Origin: Bradyrhizobium elkanii USDA 76
GTDB lineage: Bacteria > Pseudomonadota > Alphaproteobacteria > Rhizobiales > Xanthobacteraceae
DNA: 64,000 bases
Assembly: GCF_023278185.1 (NCBI RefSeq)
Contig: NZ_CP066356.1
Coordinates: 248,001 to 312,000, forward strand
Direction of reading: 5' to 3'
Below the pieces are notes generated by a model. It was not told where the DNA came from and searched no databases. It saw only the letters and a program-made list of their open reading frames with translations. The number at the start of each line of letters is the position of its first letter. Positions within the stretch are counted from its first letter, which is position 1. Of the stretch, positions 35,031-43,391 are shown piece after piece. The translations under genes and the position numbers were made by a program.

Positions 35031-35061
35031 ACGTGCGGGGAAACATCCAGGAGCATCAGCC

Positions 35062-37005
35062 GTGACGACGGAGCGGGCTGCGCACATCGACGAGCTGGTT
35101 CGCGTTGCGGTCGGCCAGACCAGCGCGCGTGATGCAATCATCCATCAGTCGTGGGTACGATGCGTCTCCGAACACAAGCTCGATCCGTTGGTGCTGCGCG
35201 ACGCTCATATCGTGACATCCGGGCGGCTGCGCGAGCACCGCGACGCCATGGACGAATTCCTCCACACGGCGCGGTTCGGCGTCGAGATGCTGTATCGTCA
35301 GATCGCCGGGCTAGGCTATGTGCTGCTGCTCACCGATGCCAGGGGCATCACGGTGGATTTCATCGGCGACCCGACATTCAACAACACGCTTCGCAAGGCC
35401 GGCCTCTATCTCGGCGCCGACTGGAACGAGCCGCATGCCGGCACTTGCGCCGTCGGCACCTGCATCGCGACCGAAGAAGCCCTGACGGTGCATCAATCCG
35501 ACCATTTCGACGCCACCCATATTCCGCTGACCTGCACGGCCGCGCCGGTCTTCGATCCCAGCGGCAAGCTCGCTGCGGTCTTGGACATCTCCGCGCTGCG
35601 CTCGCCGGAACCGAAGGCCAGCCAGTTCCTTGCGCTGCAACTGGTCAAGTCGTTCGCTCACAAGATCGAGAATGCGAACCTGCTGAACCGTTTCCGGCAG
35701 GAATGGATCATCAAGCTGTCCGGCTCCGCGGAATTCGCCGATGTCGATCCGGATTATGTGATGGCCGTCGATAGCGGCGGCCGCATCATCGGCTTCAACA
35801 ATCGCGCAAGGCAGCTGCTCGCCCGCGAACTGGCCAGGCGTCCGGACCTTCGCCTGCGGGCCGACGGCTTCGGCGTATCCGACATCTTCGAATGCACCAT
35901 CGATGATCTGCCGCGCTTCGCCCATTCTCGCCCCACCGGTCAGCGCACGCTGCGGCTTGCCAACAGCGGCGCGACGCTGTTCGCGCAAACCCTGCCGCCC
36001 CCGAACAAGCTGGCGGCGCCGGCCTCCTCCCGCAGCGAGTCGGCGCTTCCGGCGCCGCTGCGCAACCTGTTCCGCGGCGATCCCGCAATGCATCACGTGG
36101 TGACGCGCGCCGCCAAGCTCATCAATACCCAGATGGGCTTGCTGATCACCGGCGAAACCGGCACCGGCAAGGAGCACCTGACGAAGGCGCTGCATTCGGT
36201 CAGTGCGCGGGCAGGCAGACCTTTCGTCGCGGTCAACTGTGCCGCGCTGCCGGAAAGCCTGATCGAAAGCGAGCTGTTTGGCCACGAGGCGGGCGCCTTC
36301 ACCGGTGCGGCGGCCAAGGGCAAGAAGGGTCTCGTGCTCGAAGCCGACGGCGGCACCCTGTTCCTTGACGAGATCGGCGACATGCCGATCTCCTCGCAGA
36401 CGCGCCTGTTGCGCGTGCTTGCCGAACGCGAGGTGACACCGGTCGGTCGCACCCGGCCGGTCCCGCTCAATGTCCGCGTCATCGCTGCCACCCATCGCGA
36501 CCTTGTCGCGCTGGTGAAGGCGGGGCAGTTCCGCGAGGATCTCTATTTCCGCCTCAACGGCGCGGTGCTTGCGCTGCCTCCGCTGCGTCAGCGCACCGAT
36601 ATCGAGTGGCTGATCGATCAATCCCTGCATCGGCTTTCGACGGAGCACAAGGCCAACTATGCGCTGACGGCAAGCGCGCGCAGCGCGCTGCTCAAGTACC
36701 AATGGCCTGGCAACATCCGCGAGCTGATCAATGCGCTCGATCATGGCTGCGCGCTGTCGAACGACGGCACGATCGATCTTGCCGATCTGCCGGACCGGAT
36801 CGCTCAGCCTTTGCGTGAGGACAGCTCCGGAAAGCCGGTACGAGGCGGAGCGGCGACCTCGCGGCAAGCCGATGCGCTACTGACGGCGTTGCGCAACAAT
36901 CGCTGGAATGTCTCGCGGGTGGCGCGCGAACGCGGCGTCGATCGCTCGACCATCCATCGCCAGATTCTCCGCTTCGGCATCACGATGCCGAAAGACCTGA
37001 GCTGA
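35062..37005 (+). CDS. Sigma-54-dependent activator, AcoR type (GAF + AAA+ + Fis HTH)
   Basis: 647 residues. N-terminal AcoR-like region with the SWVRC...LDP opening and a GAF domain at about 75-200 (GYVLLLTDARGITVDFIGD, AGTCAVGTCIATEE). The AAA+ domain has Walker A GETGTGKE at 364-371, the sigma-54 contact loop GAFTGA at 411-416 and Walker B GTLFLDEIGDM. The Fis-type HTH at ~600-645 reads NRWNVSRVARERGVDRSTIHRQI. Divergent from the monooxygenase, which has a sigma-54 promoter, so that is the obvious target. The GAF ligand is unknown. Confidence 0.93.
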   Translation: MTTERAAHIDELVRVAVGQTSARDAIIHQSWVRCVSEHKLDPLVLRDAHIVTSGRLREHRDAMDEFLHTARFGVEMLYRQIAGLGYVLLLTDARGITVDFIGDPTFNNTLRKAGLYLGADWNEPHAGTCAVGTCIATEEALTVHQSDHFDATHIPLTCTAAPVFDPSGKLAAVLDISALRSPEPKASQFLALQLVKSFAHKIENANLLNRFRQEWIIKLSGSAEFADVDPDYVMAVDSGGRIIGFNNRARQLLARELARRPDLRLRADGFGVSDIFECTIDDLPRFAHSRPTGQRTLRLANSGATLFAQTLPPPNKLAAPASSRSESALPAPLRNLFRGDPAMHHVVTRAAKLINTQMGLLITGETGTGKEHLTKALHSVSARAGRPFVAVNCAALPESLIESELFGHEAGAFTGAAAKGKKGLVLEADGGTLFLDEIGDMPISSQTRLLRVLAEREVTPVGRTRPVPLNVRVIAATHRDLVALVKAGQFREDLYFRLNGAVLALPPLRQRTDIEWLIDQSLHRLSTEHKANYALTASARSALLKYQWPGNIRELINALDHGCALSNDGTIDLADLPDRIAQPLREDSSGKPVRGGAATSRQADALLTALRNNRWNVSRVARERGVDRSTIHRQILRFGITMPKDLS

Positions 37006-37392
37006 GCGCAGTCGCTGCCCGCCGTCGCTGACCGCCCTGGTCAGATACGACATCGCTGCCGAACGGTGGCCTGCCGAACGGTGGAAAAATGGCGCGCCAT
37101 TCAGAACAAAACCACGAACCCGTACATAATTGAAATTGCATGTGATTTTTCCCGCCCCAGGCGTTCGACCTCCGTCGCCGCCGGCTTCGGCCAAGCCGCT
37201 GTCGCAAGTGAAATTCGACACGTCTCACGACAGCGTGCGCCCCCCTTCGCTGCGGGATCGTAGTATTGTCGTCGGCAGCCGTCGAAGCTAGGATTTTGCG
37301 TAGCATTCGATCGCGACGCACGAAGAGATGCACTCCAGAATCAAGCGGATGGTCGCGGCTGCGATCGGACGGCACGGCAAATGGAGGACATT
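37006..37392. other. Intergenic stretch before the NAD-GDH gene
   Basis: 387 bp with no supported gene. CTGCCGAACGGTGG occurs twice in direct succession (37056-37069 and 37071-37084). An A/T-richer block around 37100-37155 may hold the gdh promoter but no clear boxes stand out. Confidence 0.5.
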
Positions 37393-40300
37393 ATGGCGTG
37401 GCGTGACGACAAGGCCCGGGCAGCCCTGATCCGCGATGCAGCGGGCAGCGTGCCAGCGGGCAAGAGCCCTCGGGCCTTTGCCGAGCCCTTGTTCGGCTAC
37501 ACCAATATCGAGGATCTCGCCAATTACGATGCCGCCTCGCTTGCCCTCCTGGCTGAGCAGGCCTGGGAGCACGTGCAGCGGCGCACGGCCGGCAGCGCCG
37601 ATATCCGCGTCGTCAATCCGACATTGCCGAACGGGCGCGAGATTTCCGTGCTCGAAATTCTCAACGACAACATGCCTTTCCTGTTCGACTCCACCATGGC
37701 GGAGCTCGCCGAGCAGGGCCTTGAGGTCACCCTGGTCGCTCACCCGATCATCGCCGTGGAGCGCGATGATGGGGGCAAGCTGCTGCGATTCTACGGGGAA
37801 GCGCTGCCGGAGGGAGCAAAGGGCGCGCGCGAAAGCCTGATTCATCTCCACATCACCCGCCTGGACGCGGATTCCGATCGCCAGAAGCTGATCGACGGCC
37901 TGACCAGGACGTTGAACAATGTCCGCGCCTGCGTTGCCGACTGGCGCGTCATGCGTGACAGCGTCGAGGAAGCGATCAAGACGTTCTCTTCAAATCCGCC
38001 GCCGCTGCCGATCGACGAACTCGCCGAAGCCAATCAGTTCCTGCAATGGCTCTGCGCGGACAATTTCACTTTCCTCGGCGTGCGCAAATATCGCTTCTCG
38101 CCCGACAGCGACGCGTCGGACGACATTACAACCGGCGAAGGCCTCGGCATCCTGCGCGATCCGGACGTGAAGGTCCTGCGCCGCGGCAGCGAAATGGTGG
38201 TGATGACGCCGGAAATCCGCGAGTTCATGCACGAGCCGACCCTGCTGATCGTCATCAAGGCCAATGTCTCCAGCCGCGTCCATCGCCGCACCCGGATGGA
38301 TTATGTGGGCATCAAACTCTACTCGCCCGACGGCCGGCTCGAAGGCGAATTGCGCGTCGTCGGCCTTTTCACCTCGGGGGCCTATACTCGCTCGGTACGG
38401 CAGATCCCTTATGTCCGCCACAAGGTTTCGCGGGTGCTGCAGCGCGCGGGCTTCGACCCGAACGGCCATTCCGGCAAGGCGCTGATGCATATTCTCGAAG
38501 ATTATCCGCGCGACGAGCTGTTCCAGATCGACGTCGACACGCTCTACAACTTCGTCATCGAGATCCTGATCCTCTACGAGCGTCCGCGCGTCCGGGCGCT
38601 GCCGCGGGTCGACAAGTTCGATCGCTTTGTCTCCATCCTCACCTTCATTCCGCGCGACAAATACGACACCGACGTCCGCACGCGCGTCGGAAGCTTTTTG
38701 GCGCAGTCCTACAAAGGGAAGCTGTCCGCCTCCTACGTATCATTCCCTGAAGGGGCGCTTGCGCGCGTCCACTTCATCATCGGGCGCTATGAAGGCAAAA
38801 CGCCCGTCGTCGACCGCGCCCTGCTCGAAGCCGGGATCAGCGCCATTGCCGCGACCTGGGCCGACAAGCTGAAGGCCGCGCTCACCGCGTCGACCGATGG
38901 CATGCGGGCGCGCATGCTCACCAACCGATATGCCCAGGCCTTCAGCGGCGGCTATACCGAGGTGTTCGGTGCGGAACAGGCGATCGCCGATATCACGACC
39001 GTCGAAAAGCTGACGCCGGCCCGCCCGGTAACGATCTCGGTTTACCGCATCGAAGGCGACGATCCGAGGCGCTTCGGCCTCAAGGTGTTTTCGGACGCCG
39101 TACCGCTGTCGTTGTCCTACCGCGTGCCCGTGATCGAAAATCACGGCCTGCGCGTGGTCAACGAACGCACCTATCAGATCGTGCCCGGTAACAGGCCGGA
39201 GCCGGTCTGGCTGCACGACATGACGATCGAGACCAGTGACGGCCAGCCCATCGAGATCAACCCGGAATTCAGCCATCGTCTGGAAGCCTCGATCATGGCG
39301 GTGGTCACCGATCGCGCCGAATCCGACGGATATAACGGCCTGATCCTGCGCACCGCGCTGAGCTGGCGGGAGGTCTCGACCATCCGGGCGCTGTCGCGCT
39401 ACCTGCACCAGATCCGCGCTCCGTTCACCCAGGACTACATGTGGGAGACCTTGCGCAAGAACGCCGCGATCACGGCCAGCCTGGTCGCGATGTTCCAGAC
39501 CCGCCTCGATCCGCGCCTCGTCCTTACCGATCGCGAGCGCACGGCGCGCGAGGCGGCTTTGCTTGCGGAGATCGAGGAACAGCTCAAACCCGTCGCCTCG
39601 CTCGATGAAGACCGCATCCTGCGCCGCTTCACCAATCTGGTGCAGGCGACCGTTCGCACCAATCTGTGGCAGATCGGCGAGGATGGACATCCGCGCCCGG
39701 TGATCTCCTTCAAGTTCGACGCGCGCCGGATCGACGACTTGCCCGCTCCACGACCGCTCTACGAGATCTTCGTCTATTCCCCTCGTGTCGAAGGTATCCA
39801 CCTGCGCTTCGGCAAGGTTGCGCGCGGTGGCTTGCGCTGGTCCGACCGGCCGCAGGATTTCCGCACCGAGATCCTCGGCCTGGTGAAAGCGCAGCAGGTC
39901 AAGAACGCCGTGATCGTGCCGGTCGGTGCCAAGGGCGGCTTCGTGCCCAAGCGTCTGCCGCCGCCTGCCAGGCGCGACGCCTGGCTCGCGGAGGGCACCG
40001 AAAGCTATCGCATCTTCGTTCGCTCGCTGCTCGAACTCACCGATAATCTCGACGGCGACATCGTCGTGCCGCCCGAATCCACCGTGCGCCACGATGGCGA
40101 CGACCCCTACCTCGTCGTTGCCGCCGACAAGGGCACCGCCACCTTCTCCGACGTCGCGAACGCGATCTCGGCCGAGAAGAACCATTGGCTCGGCGATGCC
40201 TTCGCATCCGGCGGCAGCCAGGGTTACGACCACAAGAAGATGGGGATCACGGCGCGCGGCGCCTGGACGGCGGTCAAGCGCCACTTCCGCGAGCTCGGCA

Positions 40301-42204
40301 CCGACATCCAGACCATGCCGTTCACCGCGGTCGGCGTCGGCGACATGTCGGGCGACGTTTTCGGCAATGGCATGCTGCTCTCGCCGGCGACAAGGCTTGT
40401 GGCGGCTTTCGATCATCGCGACATCTTCATCGATCCTTCGCCCGATCCATCGACCAGCTTCGCCGAGCGCAAGCGCCTGTTCGATCTGCCGCGATCGAGC
40501 TGGCAGGACTACGACAAGTCGCTGATCTCGCAGGGCGGCGGCGTGTTCTCGCGCTCGCTCAAGGCGATTCCGCTTGCGCCGGAAGTGCGCACGCTGCTCG
40601 ATCTCGACAAGCCGCAAGCCACGCCTTTCGAGGTGATGACGGCGATCCTGAAGGCTCGCGCGGACCTGTTGTGGTTTGGCGGCATCGGCACCTATGTCCG
40701 CTCCTCCGGGGAAAGCGACGATCAGGTCGGAGACCGCGCCAACGATCCGATCCGCATCGCGGGTGGCGACGTGCGCGCCCGGGTGATCGGCGAAGGGGCC
40801 AACCTCGGCGTTACCCAGCGCGGCCGCATCGAAGCGGCGCAGAAGGGCGTCAAGCTCAACACCGACGCCATCGACAATTCGGCCGGCGTGAACACGTCCG
40901 ACGTCGAGGTCAACATCAAGATCGCGCTGGCGCGCCCCGAGCGCGAGGGGCGCCTCAGTCCCGCCGACCGCAACAGCCTGCTTGCCGCGATGACCGACGA
41001 GGTCGGCGCGCTGGTGCTGCGCAACAACTATCTGCAGACGCTGGCGCTCTCGTTGGCAGAGCGCAAGGGTGTGGCCGAGACCGGCTTCCTCACCCGCCTG
41101 ATGCAGTCGCTCGAACAGCGCGGCTTGCTCAGCCGCGCCGTGGAGTTCTTGCCCGACGACGCCGCGCTCACCGAGCGCACACGGCGCGGCCAGTCGCTGG
41201 CGCGGCCCGAGCTTGCCGTGCTGCTGGCCTACGCCAAGCTGACCCTCTACGATGACCTGCTCGTCACCAGCGTGCCCGATGACCCCTATCTCGCCCGCGA
41301 GCTATCCCAGTATTTTCCGCGCGAGGTTCAGGACAAATTCCCGACCGCGGCCGGATTGCATCGCCTGCGGCGGGAGATCATCGCGACCAGTCTCGCCAAT
41401 GCGGTGATCAATCGCGGCGGCCCGGCCTGCGTCGTGCGCCTGATCGACGAGACCGACGCCGATATCCCGACCATTGTCATGGCCTATGTGGCGGTCGATG
41501 AATGCTTCGGCCTGAAGTGGCTCAATGACGCGATCGACGCGCTCGACGCCTGCATCGACGGGCAGCTGCAGCTGTCCCTCTACCTTTCGGTGCAGGACCT
41601 CCTGCTCTCCCGCATGGTCTGGTACGTGCGCAATGTCGATTTCAAGGACGGGCTGGAGGCCGTCGTCGCGCGCTTCGGCCCGGCGATCCGCCAGATCGTC
41701 GCCGGGCTCGACACTGCCTTGCCGCCGGACTTGCAAGCGGCGCGCGTCAAGCGGCGGCAGGAACTCGCCGACGCCGGTGTCCCGGCCGGCCTCGCCGGCG
41801 AGCTCGCCGATCTTGACGCTTTGGTCTCGGCTCCCGACATCGTGACGGTCGCCGAGCGCACCACGCGCCCCATCGGCGATGCCGCCGCGACCTTCTACGC
41901 CGCCGAGGCGAATTTCCGCCTCGACCGCATCATCGCCGCCGCACGCAGTGTGCCGGCCAACGATTATTTCGAACGCATGGCCATCGATCGCGCCGTCGAG
42001 CAGATCGCCGGCGCCGAGAGGAGACTGGCCGCCGATATGCTGGCAACCGGCCAGTCTGGCCAGCAGGCCGTCGAGACCTGGCTCGCGGCTCACCCCGAGG
42101 CGACGCGTATCCGCCGCTCGGTCGAGGAGATCGCGGCCAGCGGCCTGACCCTCGCCAAGCTGACGGTTGCGGCGAACCTGCTGGGGGACTTGGTCAAGGC
42201 CTGA
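37393..42204 (+). CDS. NAD-specific glutamate dehydrogenase, large (~180 kDa) class
   Basis: 1603 residues. Oxidative deamination of glutamate to 2-oxoglutarate. The central dehydrogenase region starts near residue 780 (RGGLRWSDRPQDFRTEILGL, then the catalytic Lys in PVGAKGGFVPKRLP), followed by GDMSGDVFGNGMLLS, IGTYVRSSGESD and RVIGEGANLGVTQRGR (NAD fold). The first ~700 residues are ACT-like regulatory modules and the last ~400 a helical C-terminal domain typical of this class. GGAGGA at 37383-37388 selects the ATG at 37393 over 37381. Stand-alone gene. Confidence 0.95.
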   Translation: MAWRDDKARAALIRDAAGSVPAGKSPRAFAEPLFGYTNIEDLANYDAASLALLAEQAWEHVQRRTAGSADIRVVNPTLPNGREISVLEILNDNMPFLFDSTMAELAEQGLEVTLVAHPIIAVERDDGGKLLRFYGEALPEGAKGARESLIHLHITRLDADSDRQKLIDGLTRTLNNVRACVADWRVMRDSVEEAIKTFSSNPPPLPIDELAEANQFLQWLCADNFTFLGVRKYRFSPDSDASDDITTGEGLGILRDPDVKVLRRGSEMVVMTPEIREFMHEPTLLIVIKANVSSRVHRRTRMDYVGIKLYSPDGRLEGELRVVGLFTSGAYTRSVRQIPYVRHKVSRVLQRAGFDPNGHSGKALMHILEDYPRDELFQIDVDTLYNFVIEILILYERPRVRALPRVDKFDRFVSILTFIPRDKYDTDVRTRVGSFLAQSYKGKLSASYVSFPEGALARVHFIIGRYEGKTPVVDRALLEAGISAIAATWADKLKAALTASTDGMRARMLTNRYAQAFSGGYTEVFGAEQAIADITTVEKLTPARPVTISVYRIEGDDPRRFGLKVFSDAVPLSLSYRVPVIENHGLRVVNERTYQIVPGNRPEPVWLHDMTIETSDGQPIEINPEFSHRLEASIMAVVTDRAESDGYNGLILRTALSWREVSTIRALSRYLHQIRAPFTQDYMWETLRKNAAITASLVAMFQTRLDPRLVLTDRERTAREAALLAEIEEQLKPVASLDEDRILRRFTNLVQATVRTNLWQIGEDGHPRPVISFKFDARRIDDLPAPRPLYEIFVYSPRVEGIHLRFGKVARGGLRWSDRPQDFRTEILGLVKAQQVKNAVIVPVGAKGGFVPKRLPPPARRDAWLAEGTESYRIFVRSLLELTDNLDGDIVVPPESTVRHDGDDPYLVVAADKGTATFSDVANAISAEKNHWLGDAFASGGSQGYDHKKMGITARGAWTAVKRHFRELGTDIQTMPFTAVGVGDMSGDVFGNGMLLSPATRLVAAFDHRDIFIDPSPDPSTSFAERKRLFDLPRSSWQDYDKSLISQGGGVFSRSLKAIPLAPEVRTLLDLDKPQATPFEVMTAILKARADLLWFGGIGTYVRSSGESDDQVGDRANDPIRIAGGDVRARVIGEGANLGVTQRGRIEAAQKGVKLNTDAIDNSAGVNTSDVEVNIKIALARPEREGRLSPADRNSLLAAMTDEVGALVLRNNYLQTLALSLAERKGVAETGFLTRLMQSLEQRGLLSRAVEFLPDDAALTERTRRGQSLARPELAVLLAYAKLTLYDDLLVTSVPDDPYLARELSQYFPREVQDKFPTAAGLHRLRREIIATSLANAVINRGGPACVVRLIDETDADIPTIVMAYVAVDECFGLKWLNDAIDALDACIDGQLQLSLYLSVQDLLLSRMVWYVRNVDFKDGLEAVVARFGPAIRQIVAGLDTALPPDLQAARVKRRQELADAGVPAGLAGELADLDALVSAPDIVTVAERTTRPIGDAAATFYAAEANFRLDRIIAAARSVPANDYFERMAIDRAVEQIAGAERRLAADMLATGQSGQQAVETWLAAHPEATRIRRSVEEIAASGLTLAKLTVAANLLGDLVKA

Positions 42205-42275
42205 AGGCGTGCGAGGCGGCGATGTGAGAAGCGCAATGCTGGCGCAGGTAGTTTGCCGGCAAACGGAGGAATCCA

Positions 42276-42596
42276 ATGATCCACGCCACCTGCCATACCG
42301 CCGACAATGTTCGCTGCATCGAGTTCGATGCCACACCGTGGTTCAGCGAAGCTGACGCTCCGAGCATTATCGATTTGGCCCAACGAGGATGGACCAGCAC
42401 CGCGATTGCAGATTCCCTCGAGCACAGACAAGGATACGAACGCCTGCACGACCTCGTTGAATATGCGGCGAAGCGACTGCAACTGGAATCTCTGGAGGAC
42501 CCAACCTGGGAAACCTTCGAGTGTGTCGTCGATGGACCCGAGGCCGTCGCCTGGCTCGAGAAAAACCGTCCCAACGTTGTGGCAAGAATCCCTTAA
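42276..42596 (+). CDS. Conserved hypothetical protein (106 aa)
   Basis: Acidic soluble protein with GGAGG close upstream of the ATG. First part ATCHTADNVRCIEFDATPWF reads as beta-rich; then a helical SIIDLAQRGWTSTAIADSLEH and a terminal GPEAVAWLEKNRPN helix. No recognised domain, signal or membrane segment. Follows NAD-GDH by 71 bp and could be on its read-through transcript, but a functional link is not evident. Confidence 0.7.
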   Translation: MIHATCHTADNVRCIEFDATPWFSEADAPSIIDLAQRGWTSTAIADSLEHRQGYERLHDLVEYAAKRLQLESLEDPTWETFECVVDGPEAVAWLEKNRPNVVARIP

Positions 42597-42907
42597 AGCC
42601 GCGGGAAGCCGCAGCAAAGGCTACAATTGATCGGCGGCAAACGAAGCGGAAATGGCGCTCGCAAAAGCGCGACCTCGAGTTCGGCGCCGTATACGATCGA
42701 GCGGCCGAAACGCTTAGCCGCCACCAATCCCGCGCGCGACAGGATCGCCAGATGCGATGACATGGTGTTTTGCGGGACCGACGGGGCCTTGGCGATATCG
42801 CCAGCCGCCGGTCCTTCCGGTTCGTTCTTCACCAGCAGGCGAAAAGCATCGAGCCGGGTCGGCTGGGCCAATGCGGCGAGCGCCAAGATGGCTTGCTCTG
42901 GTTCCAT
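42593..42907 (-). CDS. ArsR-family regulator with divergent or truncated C terminus
   Basis: 104 residues. Residues 1-75 are a well-formed ArsR domain (LAALAQPTRLDAFRLLVKNE, SVPQNTMSSHLAILSRAGLV, RSIVYGAELE). After residue ~75 similarity to the usual ars-operon ArsR tail, where a FRA...FLLKDCC segment would be expected, is lost; instead it reads LLRAPFPLRLPPINCSLCCG and stops, overlapping the end of the previous gene by 4 nt. The residual C-x2-CC could still bind metalloid. Probably a gene cut and re-ended at the left edge of the arsenic segment. Confidence 0.65.
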   Translation of the reverse strand: MEPEQAILALAALAQPTRLDAFRLLVKNEPEGPAAGDIAKAPSVPQNTMSSHLAILSRAGLVAAKRFGRSIVYGAELEVALLRAPFPLRLPPINCSLCCGFPRL

Positions 42908-42909
42908 AT

Positions 42910-42925
42910 ATCGAGAATTATCGAT
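42910..42925. promoter_or_regulatory. Probable ArsR operator at the minus-strand arsR
   Basis: ATCGA (42910-42914), GAATTA, TCGAT (42921-42925): short inverted repeat 3 bp upstream of the minus-strand arsR start in an A/T-rich stretch. It shares the TCGAT core with the motif at 42967-42980. Confidence 0.45.
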
Positions 42926-42966
42926 TATATCAGAAAACCGTTTAGGCGATCGTTCGCCGTCTTTAA

Positions 42967-42980
42967 TTCGATAATACTAG
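42967..42980 (+). promoter_or_regulatory. Shared 14-bp motif, copy 1 (arsR promoter)
   Basis: TTCGATAATACTAG, matching TTCGATATTTCTAG at 43360-43373 in 12 of 14 positions in the same orientation. It lies just before a TTGACA (42989-42994) upstream of the arsR gene at 43024. Likely binding site for that ArsR. Confidence 0.55.
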
Positions 42981-43023
42981 AAATATAGTTGACACTCTGA
43001 AGCTGTTGCGACAGATTATAGAC

Positions 43024-43341
43024 ATGAAACTGGATGACGCAGCCATGCACCTTGAAGCTTTGGGCAATCCGACCCGGCTCAAGATCTATCGTGCCCTTGT
43101 TCGCGCTGGGCAGGCTGGTCTGCCCGTCGGCCGATTGCAGGATAAACTAAAAATCGCGCCATCAACCCTGTCGCACCACGTCAAGACGCTCGTGACCGCC
43201 GGCCTCATCACCCAGGTGCGGGAGGCAACGACTCTGACGTGTCACGCCAACTATGACGTGATGCAGGGGCTGGTCGACTTTCTAGTTGCTGAATGCTGCG
43301 CCGATGCGACCGAATGCAAGGATACAAGCACTGCGGCCTGA
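43024..43341 (+). CDS. arsR: Arsenite-responsive ArsR-family repressor with C-terminal CC-x5-C site
   Basis: 105 residues. ArsR winged helix: HLEALGNPTRLKIYRALVRA, KIAPSTLSHHVKTLVTAGLI. The C terminus reads VAECCADATEC: Cys91, Cys92 and Cys98, the same CC-x5-C spacing as the three As(III) ligands (Cys95, Cys96, Cys102) described for the Acidithiobacillus ferrooxidans ArsR. This is the strongest clue that the following flavoprotein and transporters serve arsenic or antimony resistance. A TTG at 43006 would add six residues; ATG 43024 is kept but neither start has a good ribosome site. Confidence 0.85.
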   Translation: MKLDDAAMHLEALGNPTRLKIYRALVRAGQAGLPVGRLQDKLKIAPSTLSHHVKTLVTAGLITQVREATTLTCHANYDVMQGLVDFLVAECCADATECKDTSTAA

Positions 43342-43359
43342 TCTTTTCAGGTCGAAAAT

Positions 43360-43373
43360 TTCGATATTTCTAG
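43360..43373 (+). promoter_or_regulatory. Shared 14-bp motif, copy 2 (flavoprotein promoter)
   Basis: TTCGATATTTCTAG, 19 bp before the flavoprotein start, same orientation as copy 1. It suggests that the flavoprotein/MFS genes form a second unit controlled by the same ArsR. Confidence 0.55.
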
Positions 43374-43391
43374 TTTGATAGGAGAAGCAAA

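Noticed and set aside
38740..40617. A 625-codon frame antisense to NAD-GDH
   Set aside because: Shadow of the GDH codon pattern; no start context and no recognisable domain.
42560..42700. Left attachment-site copy of the tRNA-Arg 3' end
   Set aside because: Only a six-base match (TGGCGC) was seen, not enough for an att site.
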